The notes under the pieces were generated by a model, which saw nothing but the letters and a program-made list of their open reading frames with translations, searched no databases and was not told the origin of the DNA. Positions 9,505-18,351 of a stretch of 64,000 nucleotides of DNA are shown in pieces. Position numbers and translations under genes: made by a program. Numbering within the stretch: position 1 is the stretch's first letter; each line of letters starts with the position of its first letter. Location: the NCBI GenBank assembly GCA_938083445.1, contig CALKCP010000022.1:1-64000 (forward strand), given 5' to 3'. This DNA comes from an uncultured Ulvibacter sp. GTDB taxonomy: Bacteria > Bacteroidota > Bacteroidia > Flavobacteriales > Flavobacteriaceae.

Positions 9505-12500
9505 TTAAGTTTCATTTACAGCCTTGTTTTTAAAGTCCCCAGTTGTTTTTCGATTGAAATTTTTAACGGAGTTTACTTCTAATAAGGTGTCGCTATATCG
9601 AGGGTCTTCAACAATACTCAAGCGTTCCATTTTGGTTACTTCTATAGAAGTACAATCAAATTCTTCTACCAACTTTCCTGTAATACTGTAAATGCCCTTG
9701 CCTCTAAATTTGTATTTTTCTGCTACAGGCGGGAAATGTATCGTATCGATAAAATAGCCATCTCTGTCTAAGAAGGTTCCGAAATACATGCGTTTCCCAT
9801 TGGAGGTAACGGTATGTTTTGTTGTAACTAAATAGCCTTCAATAGTGATGTGCTTTCCAATAAAGCCTGACAAATGTTTTACTCTCATCTTGTGAGTAGA
9901 TGGTGTGAGCAATATTTCAAAAGGATCGCAAAGCGGAAAACCTAACAATTCCATTTCATCAAAAGCGTCTTCCAGTTGTGTGTTGGGGAGTTTTGGGGTT
10001 TGATAGGTTACTTTTTCAGTTTTAAAAAGAGTGTATACCTGTTCTTTGAATGTTATTTTGTTAATCTTCATATAGGCTTCCCATAACAGTTCCCGTTTGT
10101 TTCTTTTGGTAAACCGTAAGGCATTTATTTTTATTAAAATGGCAATCTGTTCCATCGAGATAGAAATGCGTTCTATAAAACCATCAAGACTTACAAAGGA
10201 GCCGTTGCGTTTCCTTTCCGAAGTAATTTTTTTAATCACTTTCGCTTCCAACGAATGCAAAAAACCAAGACCTAAGTAAATATTCGTTCCTTCAATGACT
10301 GTCTGTGCATAGCTATTATTAACGCAGGGCGGAAGTATGGAAGCACCGTGCATTCTCGCTTCGTGTACATATAGCTCAGGCCTGTAAAATCCGCCCCCAT
10401 TATTGAGGGTAGCTACCATATATTCTAAGGGGAAATACGCTTTTAGAAACAAGCTTTGGTAGCTCTCTACTGCATAGGAAGCCGAATGTCCCTTGGCAAA
10501 AGCATAACCCGCAAAACTCTCGGTTTGCCTCCAAACCTCCTTAGTGAGTGCTTCGGGTTTGCCATTTTTTCGACAGTTTTCAAAAAACAGGTCCTTCACT
10601 TTTTGAAACTCTTCCCGCGATCGAAACTTTCCAGACATACCTCGGCGGAGCATATCTGCCTCACCTAAACTAAGCCCACCAAAGTAATGCGCTACTTTAA
10701 TGACATCTTCCTGATATACCATGACTCCGTAGGTTTCAGGCATGATGTCGAGCATTACTGGATGGGCTTCTTTTCTTTTTTCAGGAAAACGATACCGTAA
10801 AATATACGCTCGCATCATCCCTGATTTCGCTACTCCAGGTCTAATTACCGAGCTTGCGGCTACCAAGCCCAAATAATCATCCACCTGAAGTTTCCGAAGT
10901 AACATACGCATTGCAGGCGACTCTACATAAAAGCAACCAATGGCTTTGGCGTTACGGAGCAGGTCTTTAATGCGCTCGTCTTGCTTAAAACGTTTGATGT
11001 CGTGAATATCAATAGGAGGAAGCTCCGGATGGTTGTAACGCACGATATTCACTGCATCCTTTATTTTTCCAAGGCCTCTCTGACTCAAAATATCAAACTT
11101 ATACAAACCAATATCTTCGGCTACAATCATGTCAAATTGGGTTGTAGGGAAGCCTTTGGGAGGCATAAAAGTGGCAGTGTAATAATGGATGGGTTTTTCG
11201 GAAATAATAATTCCACCTGCGTGAATTCCCAAGTAGTTAGGGAAGCCCTGAATGTACTTACTATAACGAATCACCAATTGGGATAGCTTGTCCAGGCTAG
11301 GGAAGTGGTAGTGACCGCTAGAGAGCATATCAATTTCAGATTTTGGGAGTCCAAAAACTTTGCCTAATTCTCTTACGGAAGCTTTGTGTTTAAAAGTATT
11401 GTAGACAGTAATAAGCGCCGTGTTTTTAAAACTTCGAAAAATAAACTCGGTAATATCATCCCTGTCTTTCCATGAGAAATCAATATCAAAGTCGGGCGGA
11501 TTCTTTCGGTATAGATTAATAAAACGTTCAAAATAGAGGTCTAGTTCTATAGGATCCACATCAGTAATACGAAGGAGGTAGGCGATGACACTATTGGCAC
11601 CACTTCCTCTGCCAATATAGAAATAGATCTTACTACGGGCGTATTTTAAAATTTTCCAATTGATAAGAAAATAGGAAACAAAGCCTTTTTGTTGAATGAT
11701 GTCCAGCTCCATTTTTATACGTGATACTACATTGTCATCTGCCACGCCATAGCGATAGGTGATTCCACCATAAGCAAGTTTCTTTAACAGTCGAAAATCC
11801 AAAGCTTCATTGTTTGTATACGAATGCTGATTGTTAGGTACCTCTTTCGAAAAATCAAAATCGATATTGCATTTTTTAAGTAGATCTTGTGTGTTTTCTA
11901 ATAGCTCCGGAACCTCTTGAAATGCTATTTCTAATGCTTTCGAAGACAAAAAAAGGTCCCTTTCATTGCCTTGTTCGGAGAGGGGAAGCTTGCTTAGAAG
12001 GGTGTTGTTATCGATGGCTCGAAGTAGTCGATGGGTGTTGAAACCCTTTTTATTAATAAAGGTGACGGTTTGTAAGACCACCAATTTCTCTAAGCGGTTT
12101 CTCCAAGGCGAAAATTTTAACCGATTTAGATCCTCTATTTTGACACCTAGAAATTCATTTTCTGAAAGTTGGTCTCCTTTAAACGTAGCATAGGGATATA
12201 TAACAAAGGTGTTTGCTAGTATTTTGGCGCGCTCTGGAATATTTTCTTCAGAATGAAGAAAATAGGAGAGGTAGCGATTGATTTGCATAAACCCCTCGTT
12301 GTTTTTTGCTAATAGTACGAATTGCTGTTGAACACCATTCCTAAAATCAACTCCTAGCACAGGCTTTATGTTATACTTAGACGCCAAACGTACAAAGTCT
12401 AAACAGGCTGAGGTATTGTTGATGTCTGTAAGTGCCAAAGCAGCAAGAGAACGCTGTTGCGCTAACAAAAGCAGCTCCTCCGGCTTAATGGTGCCGAAGC

Positions 12501-12534
12501 GGAGACTGTAATAACTATGAGTGTTTATAAACAT
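9505..12534 (-). CDS. DNA polymerase III alpha subunit, short error-prone (DnaE2/ImuC)-like type
   Basis: At 1009 residues this is shorter than replicative DnaE (about 1160 or more). The N-terminal PHP domain is degenerate: 'NTHSYYSLRFG' is present, but the TDH motif reads T36-D-I38. The catalytic palm is intact, with P-D-F-D350-I-D352-F and a further 'YKFDILSQRGLG'. A helix-hairpin-helix region and a C-terminal OB fold ('GKHITIEGYLVTTKH') follow. Pairing with dinB 32 nt downstream matches SOS mutagenesis cassettes, so a translesion role is inferred and the main replicative DnaE should be elsewhere. The promoter region carries two palindromes directly before the ATG. Family assignment is firm; DnaE2 against DnaE1 needs a phylogeny. 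Confidence 0.88.
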   Translation of the reverse strand: MFINTHSYYSLRFGTIKPEELLLLAQQRSLAALALTDINNTSACLDFVRLASKYNIKPVLGVDFRNGVQQQFVLLAKNNEGFMQINRYLSYFLHSEENIPERAKILANTFVIYPYATFKGDQLSENEFLGVKIEDLNRLKFSPWRNRLEKLVVLQTVTFINKKGFNTHRLLRAIDNNTLLSKLPLSEQGNERDLFLSSKALEIAFQEVPELLENTQDLLKKCNIDFDFSKEVPNNQHSYTNNEALDFRLLKKLAYGGITYRYGVADDNVVSRIKMELDIIQQKGFVSYFLINWKILKYARSKIYFYIGRGSGANSVIAYLLRITDVDPIELDLYFERFINLYRKNPPDFDIDFSWKDRDDITEFIFRSFKNTALITVYNTFKHKASVRELGKVFGLPKSEIDMLSSGHYHFPSLDKLSQLVIRYSKYIQGFPNYLGIHAGGIIISEKPIHYYTATFMPPKGFPTTQFDMIVAEDIGLYKFDILSQRGLGKIKDAVNIVRYNHPELPPIDIHDIKRFKQDERIKDLLRNAKAIGCFYVESPAMRMLLRKLQVDDYLGLVAASSVIRPGVAKSGMMRAYILRYRFPEKRKEAHPVMLDIMPETYGVMVYQEDVIKVAHYFGGLSLGEADMLRRGMSGKFRSREEFQKVKDLFFENCRKNGKPEALTKEVWRQTESFAGYAFAKGHSASYAVESYQSLFLKAYFPLEYMVATLNNGGGFYRPELYVHEARMHGASILPPCVNNSYAQTVIEGTNIYLGLGFLHSLEAKVIKKITSERKRNGSFVSLDGFIERISISMEQIAILIKINALRFTKRNKRELLWEAYMKINKITFKEQVYTLFKTEKVTYQTPKLPNTQLEDAFDEMELLGFPLCDPFEILLTPSTHKMRVKHLSGFIGKHITIEGYLVTTKHTVTSNGKRMYFGTFLDRDGYFIDTIHFPPVAEKYKFRGKGIYSITGKLVEEFDCTSIEVTKMERLSIVEDPRYSDTLLEVNSVKNFNRKTTGDFKNKAVNET

Positions 12535-12537
12535 AAA

Positions 12538-12552
12538 TTGGAATTATTCCAA
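12538..12552. promoter_or_regulatory. Palindromic operator O1 before dnaE-dinB
   Basis: TTGGAA-TTA-TTCCAA is a perfect 6/3/6 inverted repeat. It begins 4 nt upstream of the dnaE start codon and covers the predicted transcription start. Together with the site at 12557-12571 it flanks the -7 element, the usual position for a repressor. The cognate regulator is not encoded nearby; a LexA/S24-type repressor is a guess from the gene content. Confidence 0.7.
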
Positions 12553-12557
12553 AACTA
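12550..12557 (-). promoter_or_regulatory. -7 promoter element of the dnaE-dinB operon
   Basis: On the minus strand this reads TAGTTTTG, a full match to the Bacteroidota -7 consensus TAnnTTTG. A TTTT run 19 nt further upstream could serve as a weak -33 element. The start of transcription would fall near 12543, giving a leader of roughly 9 nt. Confidence 0.6.
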
Positions 12558-12571
12558 TGGAAATATTCCAA
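12557..12571. promoter_or_regulatory. Palindromic operator O2 before dnaE-dinB
   Basis: The core TGGAA-ATA-TTCCA is a perfect 5/3/5 inverted repeat with the same half-site as O1. Its centre is 19 bp from the centre of O1, close to two helical turns, so two dimers could bind on the same face. It lies between the -7 and -33 positions. Confidence 0.7.
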
Positions 12572-12764
12572 TACTTAAAAATAAAGTTTTCAACATGTTT
12601 TTTGGCACCTTTAAATAAAATAGATTAAAATGATTGGTGAGCAATGAATGGTGAATAGTTCAAAAACGTTAATTTATTGAATCGTGTAATCGTAGTTTGA
12701 AAGTGACTTCCCGATGCAATCGGGGTTGTATCGAGAACATGATGCTATCTAAATCAAGAAAAAA

Positions 12765-12796
12765 CAATCCAGCAATCTAGCAATCCAGACATCTAC
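12765..12796 (+). repeat. Degenerate 8-nt tandem repeat in dnaK upstream spacer
   Basis: Four consecutive octamers read CAATCCAG, CAATCTAG, CAATCCAG and ACATCTAC. About 130 nt earlier (12636-12658) the spacer also holds a loose GGTGA-type repetition. Apart from the dnaE operators and the dnaK promoter, the 386-nt spacer 12535-12920 shows no gene. A similar octamer series occurs at 60866-60897. Confidence 0.6.
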
Positions 12797-12827
12797 GCAT
12801 CCTTTACGACTCACAACTCACTATCTT

Positions 12828-12842
12828 CTGACAGTATGGCAG
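12828..12842. promoter_or_regulatory. Inverted repeat upstream of dnaK promoter
   Basis: CTGACA-GTA-TGGCAG is a 6/3/6 inverted repeat with one mismatch. It ends 10 nt before the -24-like element of dnaK, so it is a candidate binding site for a heat-shock regulator or activator. Confidence 0.5.
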
Positions 12843-12852
12843 AATAATTCTA

Positions 12853-12868
12853 CTGGCATAATCCTTGT
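12853..12868 (+). promoter_or_regulatory. Sigma-54-like (-24/-12) promoter of dnaK
   Basis: CTGGCATAATCCTTGT matches the RpoN consensus YTGGCAC-N5-TTGC at the key TGGCA and TTG blocks, with correct spacing between the -24 GG and the -12 G. No TAnnTTTG element is seen between here and the dnaK ATG. The start of transcription would be near 12879, leaving a leader of about 41 nt. Confidence 0.5.
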
Positions 12869-12920
12869 CTTAAACACAGCGCAAGTTAAAATTGAATATT
12901 AAAAATATAATTATAACATT

Positions 12921-14828
12921 ATGAGTAAAATAATTGGAATCGACTTAGGAACTACCAACTCTTGTGTCGCTGTAATGGAAGGTAGCGAACCCACAGTAAT
13001 TCCTAATGCGGAAGGGAAAAGAACAACACCTTCTGTGATCGCTTTTGTAGAAGGCGGGGAAATTAAAGTAGGGGATCCAGCTAAAAGGCAGGCAGTAACA
13101 AACCCAACAAAAACCATTTCTTCTATAAAACGTTTTATGGGGAATAAATATTCGGAATCTAAAAAAGAAGCAGATCGCGCAGCCTTTAAAGTTGTTAAAG
13201 GTGATAACGATACGGCTCGTGTAGATATCGACGGTAGAATGTATACTCCACAAGAATTGAGCGCCATGATTCTTCAAAAAATGAAGAAAACAGCAGAAGA
13301 TTATCTTGGGCAAACCGTAACAGAAGCTGTAATTACCGTTCCAGCTTACTTTAACGATAGTCAGAGACAAGCTACGAAAGAGGCTGGAGAAATCGCAGGC
13401 CTTAAAGTACGTAGAATTATAAACGAGCCTACCGCAGCAGCACTTGCTTACGGAATGGATAAAAAAGGGATTGACCAAAAAATTGTAGTATTCGATTTTG
13501 GTGGAGGTACCCATGATGTATCCATCCTTGAATTAGGTGATGGTGTATTTGAAGTATTGTCTACAGATGGTGATACGCATTTAGGTGGTGACGATGTTGA
13601 TCAAAAAATTATCAATTGGTTGGCTGATGAGTTTCAAGCTGAAGAATCTATGGATCTTAGAAAAGACCCAATGGCTTTACAACGTTTGAAAGAAGCTGCT
13701 GAAAAGGCAAAAATTGAATTGTCTTCGGCTGCACAAACAGAAATCAACTTGCCATATGTAACGGCTACTGCTAGTGGACCAAAGCACTTAGTAAAATCAC
13801 TTACTAAAGCAAAGTTTGAGCAATTAATCGATGATTTGGTAAAACGAACAATCAAGCCTTGTGAAACTGCTCTAAAAGCTGCAGGACTTAAGAAAAGTGA
13901 TATCGATGAGATTATTCTTGTTGGAGGTTCTACGCGTATTCCTGCAGTACAGGAAGCAGTTGAGAAATTCTTTGGAAAGGCTCCAAATAAAGGAGTTAAT
14001 CCAGATGAAGTTGTAGCTGTTGGTGCGGGAATCCAAGGAGGTGTATTGAGTGGGGATGTTAAAGATGTTCTTTTATTAGATGTTACGCCTTTATCTTTAG
14101 GAATTGAAACCATGGGTGGCGTGTTAACGAAACTTATTGAGTCTAATACAACGATCCCAACAAAAAAGTCACAGGTATTCTCTACGGCAGCCGATAATCA
14201 ACCAAGTGTTGAAATTCATGTATTGCAAGGAGAGCGTCCAATGGCTCCAGATAACAAAACGATAGGTCGTTTTCACTTAGATGGTATTCCACCTGCACAA
14301 CGAGGAACGCCTCAAATTGAGGTTACCTTCGATATTGATGCGAATGGTATCATTAAAGTAAGTGCTACGGATAAAGCAACGAACAAGTCTCAGGATATTA
14401 GAATTGAAGCTTCTTCAGGTTTGACAGAAGATGAAATCAAGAAAATGAAAGAAGAGGCTGAAATGAATGCTGATGCCGATAAAGCGACGAAGGAAAAAGC
14501 GGATAAGTTGAATGAAGCGGATGGAATGATTTTTCAAACTGAAAAGCAATTAACCGAGTTTGGTGACAAATTATCAGATGATAAGAAGGCGCCAATTGAA
14601 GCTGCTTTGGAAGATTTGAAGAAAGCCTATGAAACGAAAGAAGTTGAAACGATTCAGCCAGCTTTAGACGCTATCAACGAAGCTTGGAAAGTAGCTTCTG
14701 AAGAAATGTACAAAGCGCAGGCAGACGCACAAGGCGGAGCTCCTGAAGGTGGTGAAGCAGATGCTGCTGGCCAAGGTGCTGAAGAAAGTGCCGACGTGGA
14801 AGACGTAGACTTCGAAGAAGTTAAGTAA
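12921..14828 (+). CDS. dnaK: Hsp70 chaperone DnaK
   Basis: The 635-residue protein is a complete DnaK. The N-terminal ATPase begins '[14 protein letters not shown]' and includes '[10 protein letters not shown]' and '[13 protein letters not shown]'. The substrate-binding domain follows the linker '[18 protein letters not shown]', and the tail is rich in G, A and E and ends in EEVK. It folds and refolds proteins with DnaJ and GrpE, neither of which is in the window. It stands alone as a single-gene unit between a sigma-54-like promoter and a terminator. Long antisense open frames over the gene are coding shadows. Confidence 0.99.
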   Translation: MSKIIGIDLGTTNSCVAVMEGSEPTVIPNAEGKRTTPSVIAFVEGGEIKVGDPAKRQAVTNPTKTISSIKRFMGNKYSESKKEADRAAFKVVKGDNDTARVDIDGRMYTPQELSAMILQKMKKTAEDYLGQTVTEAVITVPAYFNDSQRQATKEAGEIAGLKVRRIINEPTAAALAYGMDKKGIDQKIVVFDFGGGTHDVSILELGDGVFEVLSTDGDTHLGGDDVDQKIINWLADEFQAEESMDLRKDPMALQRLKEAAEKAKIELSSAAQTEINLPYVTATASGPKHLVKSLTKAKFEQLIDDLVKRTIKPCETALKAAGLKKSDIDEIILVGGSTRIPAVQEAVEKFFGKAPNKGVNPDEVVAVGAGIQGGVLSGDVKDVLLLDVTPLSLGIETMGGVLTKLIESNTTIPTKKSQVFSTAADNQPSVEIHVLQGERPMAPDNKTIGRFHLDGIPPAQRGTPQIEVTFDIDANGIIKVSATDKATNKSQDIRIEASSGLTEDEIKKMKEEAEMNADADKATKEKADKLNEADGMIFQTEKQLTEFGDKLSDDKKAPIEAALEDLKKAYETKEVETIQPALDAINEAWKVASEEMYKAQADAQGGAPEGGEADAAGQGAEESADVEDVDFEEVK

Positions 14829-14837
14829 GCAGAGAGC

Positions 14838-14858
14838 CAATTTTACGCAGTAAAATTG
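14838..14858 (+). repeat. Hairpin directly after dnaK
   Basis: CAATTTTAC-GCA-GTAAAATTG is a perfect 9/3/9 inverted repeat starting 9 nt after the dnaK stop. It lacks a T-tract, so it may be an mRNA-stabilising or processing hairpin rather than a terminator. Confidence 0.6.
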
Positions 14859-14903
14859 TGCGAATCGCTTATATCGAATTTATTTCGGGATATATAATAC
14901 GAG

Positions 14904-14933
14904 AATGCCCTGCTTAGATAGTGGGGCATTTTT
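14904..14933 (+). terminator. Rho-independent terminator of dnaK
   Basis: Stem AATGCCC / GGGCATT with a 13-nt loop is followed by TTT. It lies about 75 nt downstream of the dnaK stop and before the convergent T9SS hydrolase gene. Confidence 0.8.
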
Positions 14934-15045
14934 CATTTCGTAATATCTGAGCTATTCATTACAGTCTCTAGATTATTAGCTTGCCATCTCATTAGGCTAT
15001 AAATAAGATAGTGGCTTTCTCTTTCTAAATCAATCATCTAAAACG

Positions 15046-16707
15046 TTACTTTACAACGAGTTTTAGGTTGTAGGACCCTTTTAAATCCCTGATATTGAGT
15101 AAATAGATACCGGGTTGAAGCGTGTGTTCCAATCGAATCTCTTGGATTGGGTTTATAAATGTATTTCGACTCAACTCTTGTCCGGAAATAGCAAAAACAC
15201 GAATCGTAACCTCCGAATAGCTGCTCGCATTACTTAATTTGATTTGGATACTTTCTGATACAGGGTTTTGTCTAAGTTTGTATTTTTTAGCCAACATAGT
15301 ATCACCAAGCCCTAAAGAACCGTTTCTTATTTCGTCTAATGCAAATTGAGCACTCGCCTGCGTAACAGTTACATGGGGCTCGTTAATGTTTGGAATATAG
15401 GTGTTAACAAATGGCGAGTTGTGGATTCCTCCAATATCTGGAGTAGCAAACCAGTTCTCTTCATTGTCTATGGCTAACGCACTAATTAGTGGGATAAAAG
15501 AATATTCACCCTGGTCTAAAGCAGCAATAAATTCCAAAATCACCGGGTTTGTTGTTCCAGCACCACCTAATGCATCGGCTATGTTTCCTGTACCACCAGG
15601 AGAGGCGTCTACACCATCACTCGTTGTAAATGACTGAGCATCTGCACCAAATGTTGCTACTGGTATGCCAACTAAAAAGGTGTTAAAAGTGGTTACATTA
15701 TTCGACTGATTGGCGAGTGGGGTAAAATGCAGATTTACATCAGCTGAAGAAAGAGGACCTATATCAATATTTGTATTAATAATTTCCATTCCAGGTGTTC
15801 CCGTCATTGCACCGATAGAACTACCATTCACCATTGCAACATTTCTTACCTGCTGTGGAAAGCCAATCGCATCTAATTCTGCTTGAAAGGCATCTCTAAA
15901 ATTTGGTGCACCGGCAGGCAATAATAGGGTTGGGTCTTGCTCAAAGGCCGAACCACTTAATAGGTGTCCAGACAAATGATCGTATAACATTTCCTTTGCA
16001 GCAGCAGAGTTTAAAACACCATCTACAATGGCAATAGCATCGGGGTCGCCTGTTTGTTCTGCTAAGTAGTTTATTAAATACTGTAAGCTTATGGGAATAT
16101 TCGCTCCGCGATGCGGGGAGTCAAATGAAATATACAGGCGTGTTTCAGTAGGCAAGTTGTTTTGTTCCATGTAGGATAATCCATATCTGCCGATTAATCC
16201 ACCCATACTTGGACCTAAAACGACCAGTTCTTCATCGCCTACTTTTTGAGAGTTCAACAAATCGATTAGGGCAACCAAGACCATTGCATTTCGTTGAATA
16301 TAGTCCGATCCACCATCAATATCTTTTCCACCGGTCGTATATGAGGGAGCATTTAAAACGACAATATCAAAGCCTTCAGATCTTAATATATCTGCCATAT
16401 TCTGTCCGCCAAAATTTAAACTATTATAGAGTCCAGCGATGTCTCTTGAGTCACCAGGGTCGAAACCATCTAAAATAATAATAGGTTTGTCAAGAACTTC
16501 ATTTGCGCTATCAATAAAAATTTCATATTCACCTTCACCGAAGTATGCTTGTGTCTCATCGTATCCCTGAAATGGAATACTTGCTACTATTAGTTCTGTA
16601 ACACCTCTGTTTGCTATAGGTCTTGCTTCAGGAATAGCCTGGAAGTAACTCTGTGAAAAAACAGCTGCGGAGCATAATGTGACTGATAAAAATAAATATT
16701 TTTTCAT
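15046..16707 (-). CDS. Secreted alpha/beta hydrolase with type IX secretion sorting domain
   Basis: The 553-residue protein has a signal peptide ending near 'AAVFSQ', an alpha/beta-hydrolase core and a C-terminal T9SS type A sorting domain of about 75 residues ('LRQNPVSESIQIKL' to 'KGSYNLKLVVK'). The nucleophile elbow is 'LGPSMGGLIGRYG' near residue 178 (GxSxG), preceded by 'IIILDGFDPGD' and 'DIVVLNAPSY'. These fit a lipase- or esterase-like enzyme carried across the outer membrane by the gliding/T9SS machinery and released or attached at the surface. The substrate is unknown. No partner gene is adjacent; it converges on dnaK. Confidence 0.85.
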   Translation of the reverse strand: MKKYLFLSVTLCSAAVFSQSYFQAIPEARPIANRGVTELIVASIPFQGYDETQAYFGEGEYEIFIDSANEVLDKPIIILDGFDPGDSRDIAGLYNSLNFGGQNMADILRSEGFDIVVLNAPSYTTGGKDIDGGSDYIQRNAMVLVALIDLLNSQKVGDEELVVLGPSMGGLIGRYGLSYMEQNNLPTETRLYISFDSPHRGANIPISLQYLINYLAEQTGDPDAIAIVDGVLNSAAAKEMLYDHLSGHLLSGSAFEQDPTLLLPAGAPNFRDAFQAELDAIGFPQQVRNVAMVNGSSIGAMTGTPGMEIINTNIDIGPLSSADVNLHFTPLANQSNNVTTFNTFLVGIPVATFGADAQSFTTSDGVDASPGGTGNIADALGGAGTTNPVILEFIAALDQGEYSFIPLISALAIDNEENWFATPDIGGIHNSPFVNTYIPNINEPHVTVTQASAQFALDEIRNGSLGLGDTMLAKKYKLRQNPVSESIQIKLSNASSYSEVTIRVFAISGQELSRNTFINPIQEIRLEHTLQPGIYLLNIRDLKGSYNLKLVVK

Positions 16708-16948
16708 GGTTTATTATTTACTACTATTTGAATGGGTAAGATAGTCAATCAATTTCAAAAAAGGAAAAATTGAGAGGAGCTGCAAAAGGTTTAAAAAACA
16801 AATTCTTCATAGACAAAGGGCTTCGAAACTTCTTCGACATTACCGAGGTATTGTTTTCCGCGCAAGCGAGACACAGGGTAGGAATCATTGGAATTCTATG
16901 TATGGTTACTTTAACGAAATATGCTATGCATTAACAAATTCAATAACG

Positions 16949-16956
16949 TATCTTTA
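16949..16956 (+). promoter_or_regulatory. -7-like element before the carboxypeptidase-regulatory-like gene
   Basis: TATCTTTA matches TAnnTTTG except for the last base. It lies 24 nt before the ATG at 16981 and argues for that start rather than the ATG at 16921. The rest of the 273-nt spacer 16708-16980 shows nothing else recognisable. Confidence 0.4.
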
Positions 16957-16980
16957 GACTGGTTCAAAAAAATTATTAGC

Positions 16981-18258
16981 ATGACTGTTTTTTTTAAGCA
17001 CCTGCATTTAAATACAGGTTTAGCCCTTTTTTTGGTGCTACTTTTCTCTTACAATCTGAGAGGTCAGGAGCTTCAAGATTATAAGGAGTATAGTGGACGC
17101 ATCCTAAATCTTAATACAGATAAGCCACTGGAAGCTGCAAGCCTATTAATTAAAGGCACGAACATAAGTTCAATAAGCAATACCGAAGGGTCTTTTGTAT
17201 TAAAAGTACCCGAAACGGAGATGGATAATAGTATTGTAATTAGTTATTTAGGATACAGCTCAAAGGAAGTCCAGATAGCGACACTTTCAGCGAAAAAAAA
17301 TAAGATACTGTTAGCACCAAAGATCACCTATTTATCGGATGTTAATTTGCTGTCATTTAAAGACCCTGAAGAATTAGTGCGGACGATTTTTGATAAAAAA
17401 GCACTAAATAATCCTAAGAAAGCTTTTCATATGACGGCTTTCTATAGAGAAACAATAAAAAGACGGAATCGCAATGTTTCGTTAACTGAAGCAGTTGTGA
17501 ATTTGCACAAACAATCGTATCGTGGAGTTAAGCAAGACATAGTAGCGCTCCATAAGGCTAGAAAAAGCACCGATTATAGAAGGCTGGATACTATTGGATT
17601 TAAACTGCAAGGAGGGCCGTTTTCAACCTTGTTCCTGGATATTATGAAATATCCGAACTATATTTTTACCGCGTCTTCTATTGGGAATTATACTTTTAGC
17701 TTCGAACCGCCTACTGCGGTGAATGGAAAGCCTGTTTATGTTGTGAGCTTTGCACAACGGAAAGACATAAGAGAACCTCTTTATAAAGGTGTTTTGTATA
17801 TCGAGGCGGAGTCATTAGCACTTACAAATGCGGATTATAGTCTGAATGTTGAGAATAAAAAAGAGGCTGCTAATCTCTTCGTAGAAAGGAAACCTCGTGA
17901 TGTTAAGGTGTTGCCTGTAAGGGCGAATTACCGTGTAAATTATCGTAAAAAAGATGGTAAATGGCATTATAGTTATGGAAGTGTGGCCTTAGCATTTAAG
18001 GTGATTAGAAGGGGGAAATTGTTTAATTCAGTCTATAGTTTGGGAGCCGAAATGGCCGTGACTAATTTGGAAGAAGAAGTCCAAGGTAGTAGGAGGGAAT
18101 ACCAAAATCGCCTCAAACCGACTGTTATCTTGAGTGATGCGATTTCTGGATTTTCAGATACAGATTTTTGGGGAGCCTATAATGTAATAGAACCTGATAA
18201 ATCTATTCAGACTGCTATAAATAAAATTCAAAAAAAGCTAAGGCGCAGCGGCAGTTAG
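16981..18258 (+). CDS. Carboxypeptidase-like regulatory domain protein, exported
   Basis: From ATG 16981 the 425-residue product begins with a signal peptide ending near 'SYNLRGQ'. A carboxypeptidase-regulatory-like (beta-sandwich) domain follows, with 'GRILNLNTDKPLEAASLLIKG' spread over residues 38-58 and 'VISYLGYSSKEV'. After it comes a large C-terminal region beginning 'AFHMTAFYRETIKRR' that is common in Bacteroidota surface proteins of unknown function. It probably sits in the periplasm or outer membrane. An earlier ATG at 16921 would place 20 residues ahead of the signal peptide. No TonB-dependent barrel follows. It converges on the LRR gene. Confidence 0.75.
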   Translation: MTVFFKHLHLNTGLALFLVLLFSYNLRGQELQDYKEYSGRILNLNTDKPLEAASLLIKGTNISSISNTEGSFVLKVPETEMDNSIVISYLGYSSKEVQIATLSAKKNKILLAPKITYLSDVNLLSFKDPEELVRTIFDKKALNNPKKAFHMTAFYRETIKRRNRNVSLTEAVVNLHKQSYRGVKQDIVALHKARKSTDYRRLDTIGFKLQGGPFSTLFLDIMKYPNYIFTASSIGNYTFSFEPPTAVNGKPVYVVSFAQRKDIREPLYKGVLYIEAESLALTNADYSLNVENKKEAANLFVERKPRDVKVLPVRANYRVNYRKKDGKWHYSYGSVALAFKVIRRGKLFNSVYSLGAEMAVTNLEEEVQGSRREYQNRLKPTVILSDAISGFSDTDFWGAYNVIEPDKSIQTAINKIQKKLRRSGS

Positions 18259-18295
18259 GGTATTGATACTTTAAAAAGTCAAGGGCTCTTCATTG

Positions 18296-18321
18296 AAAAA
18301 CGACCCCTATTGGAGTCGTTT
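18296..18321 (-). terminator. Hairpin terminator between convergent genes
   Basis: AAACGACCCC-TATT-GGAGTCGTTT forms a 10-bp stem with one mismatch. On the minus strand it continues into a T run, so it best terminates the LRR gene, and may also stop readthrough from the left. Confidence 0.7.
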
Positions 18322-18351
18322 GAATCTAAAGCGTTTATGTTTAATCACCTG

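Noticed and set aside
12945-14113. Long minus-strand open frames (189 and 159 codons) antisense to dnaK
   Set aside because: They mirror the codon structure of dnaK, have no promoter or family motif, and are coding shadows.
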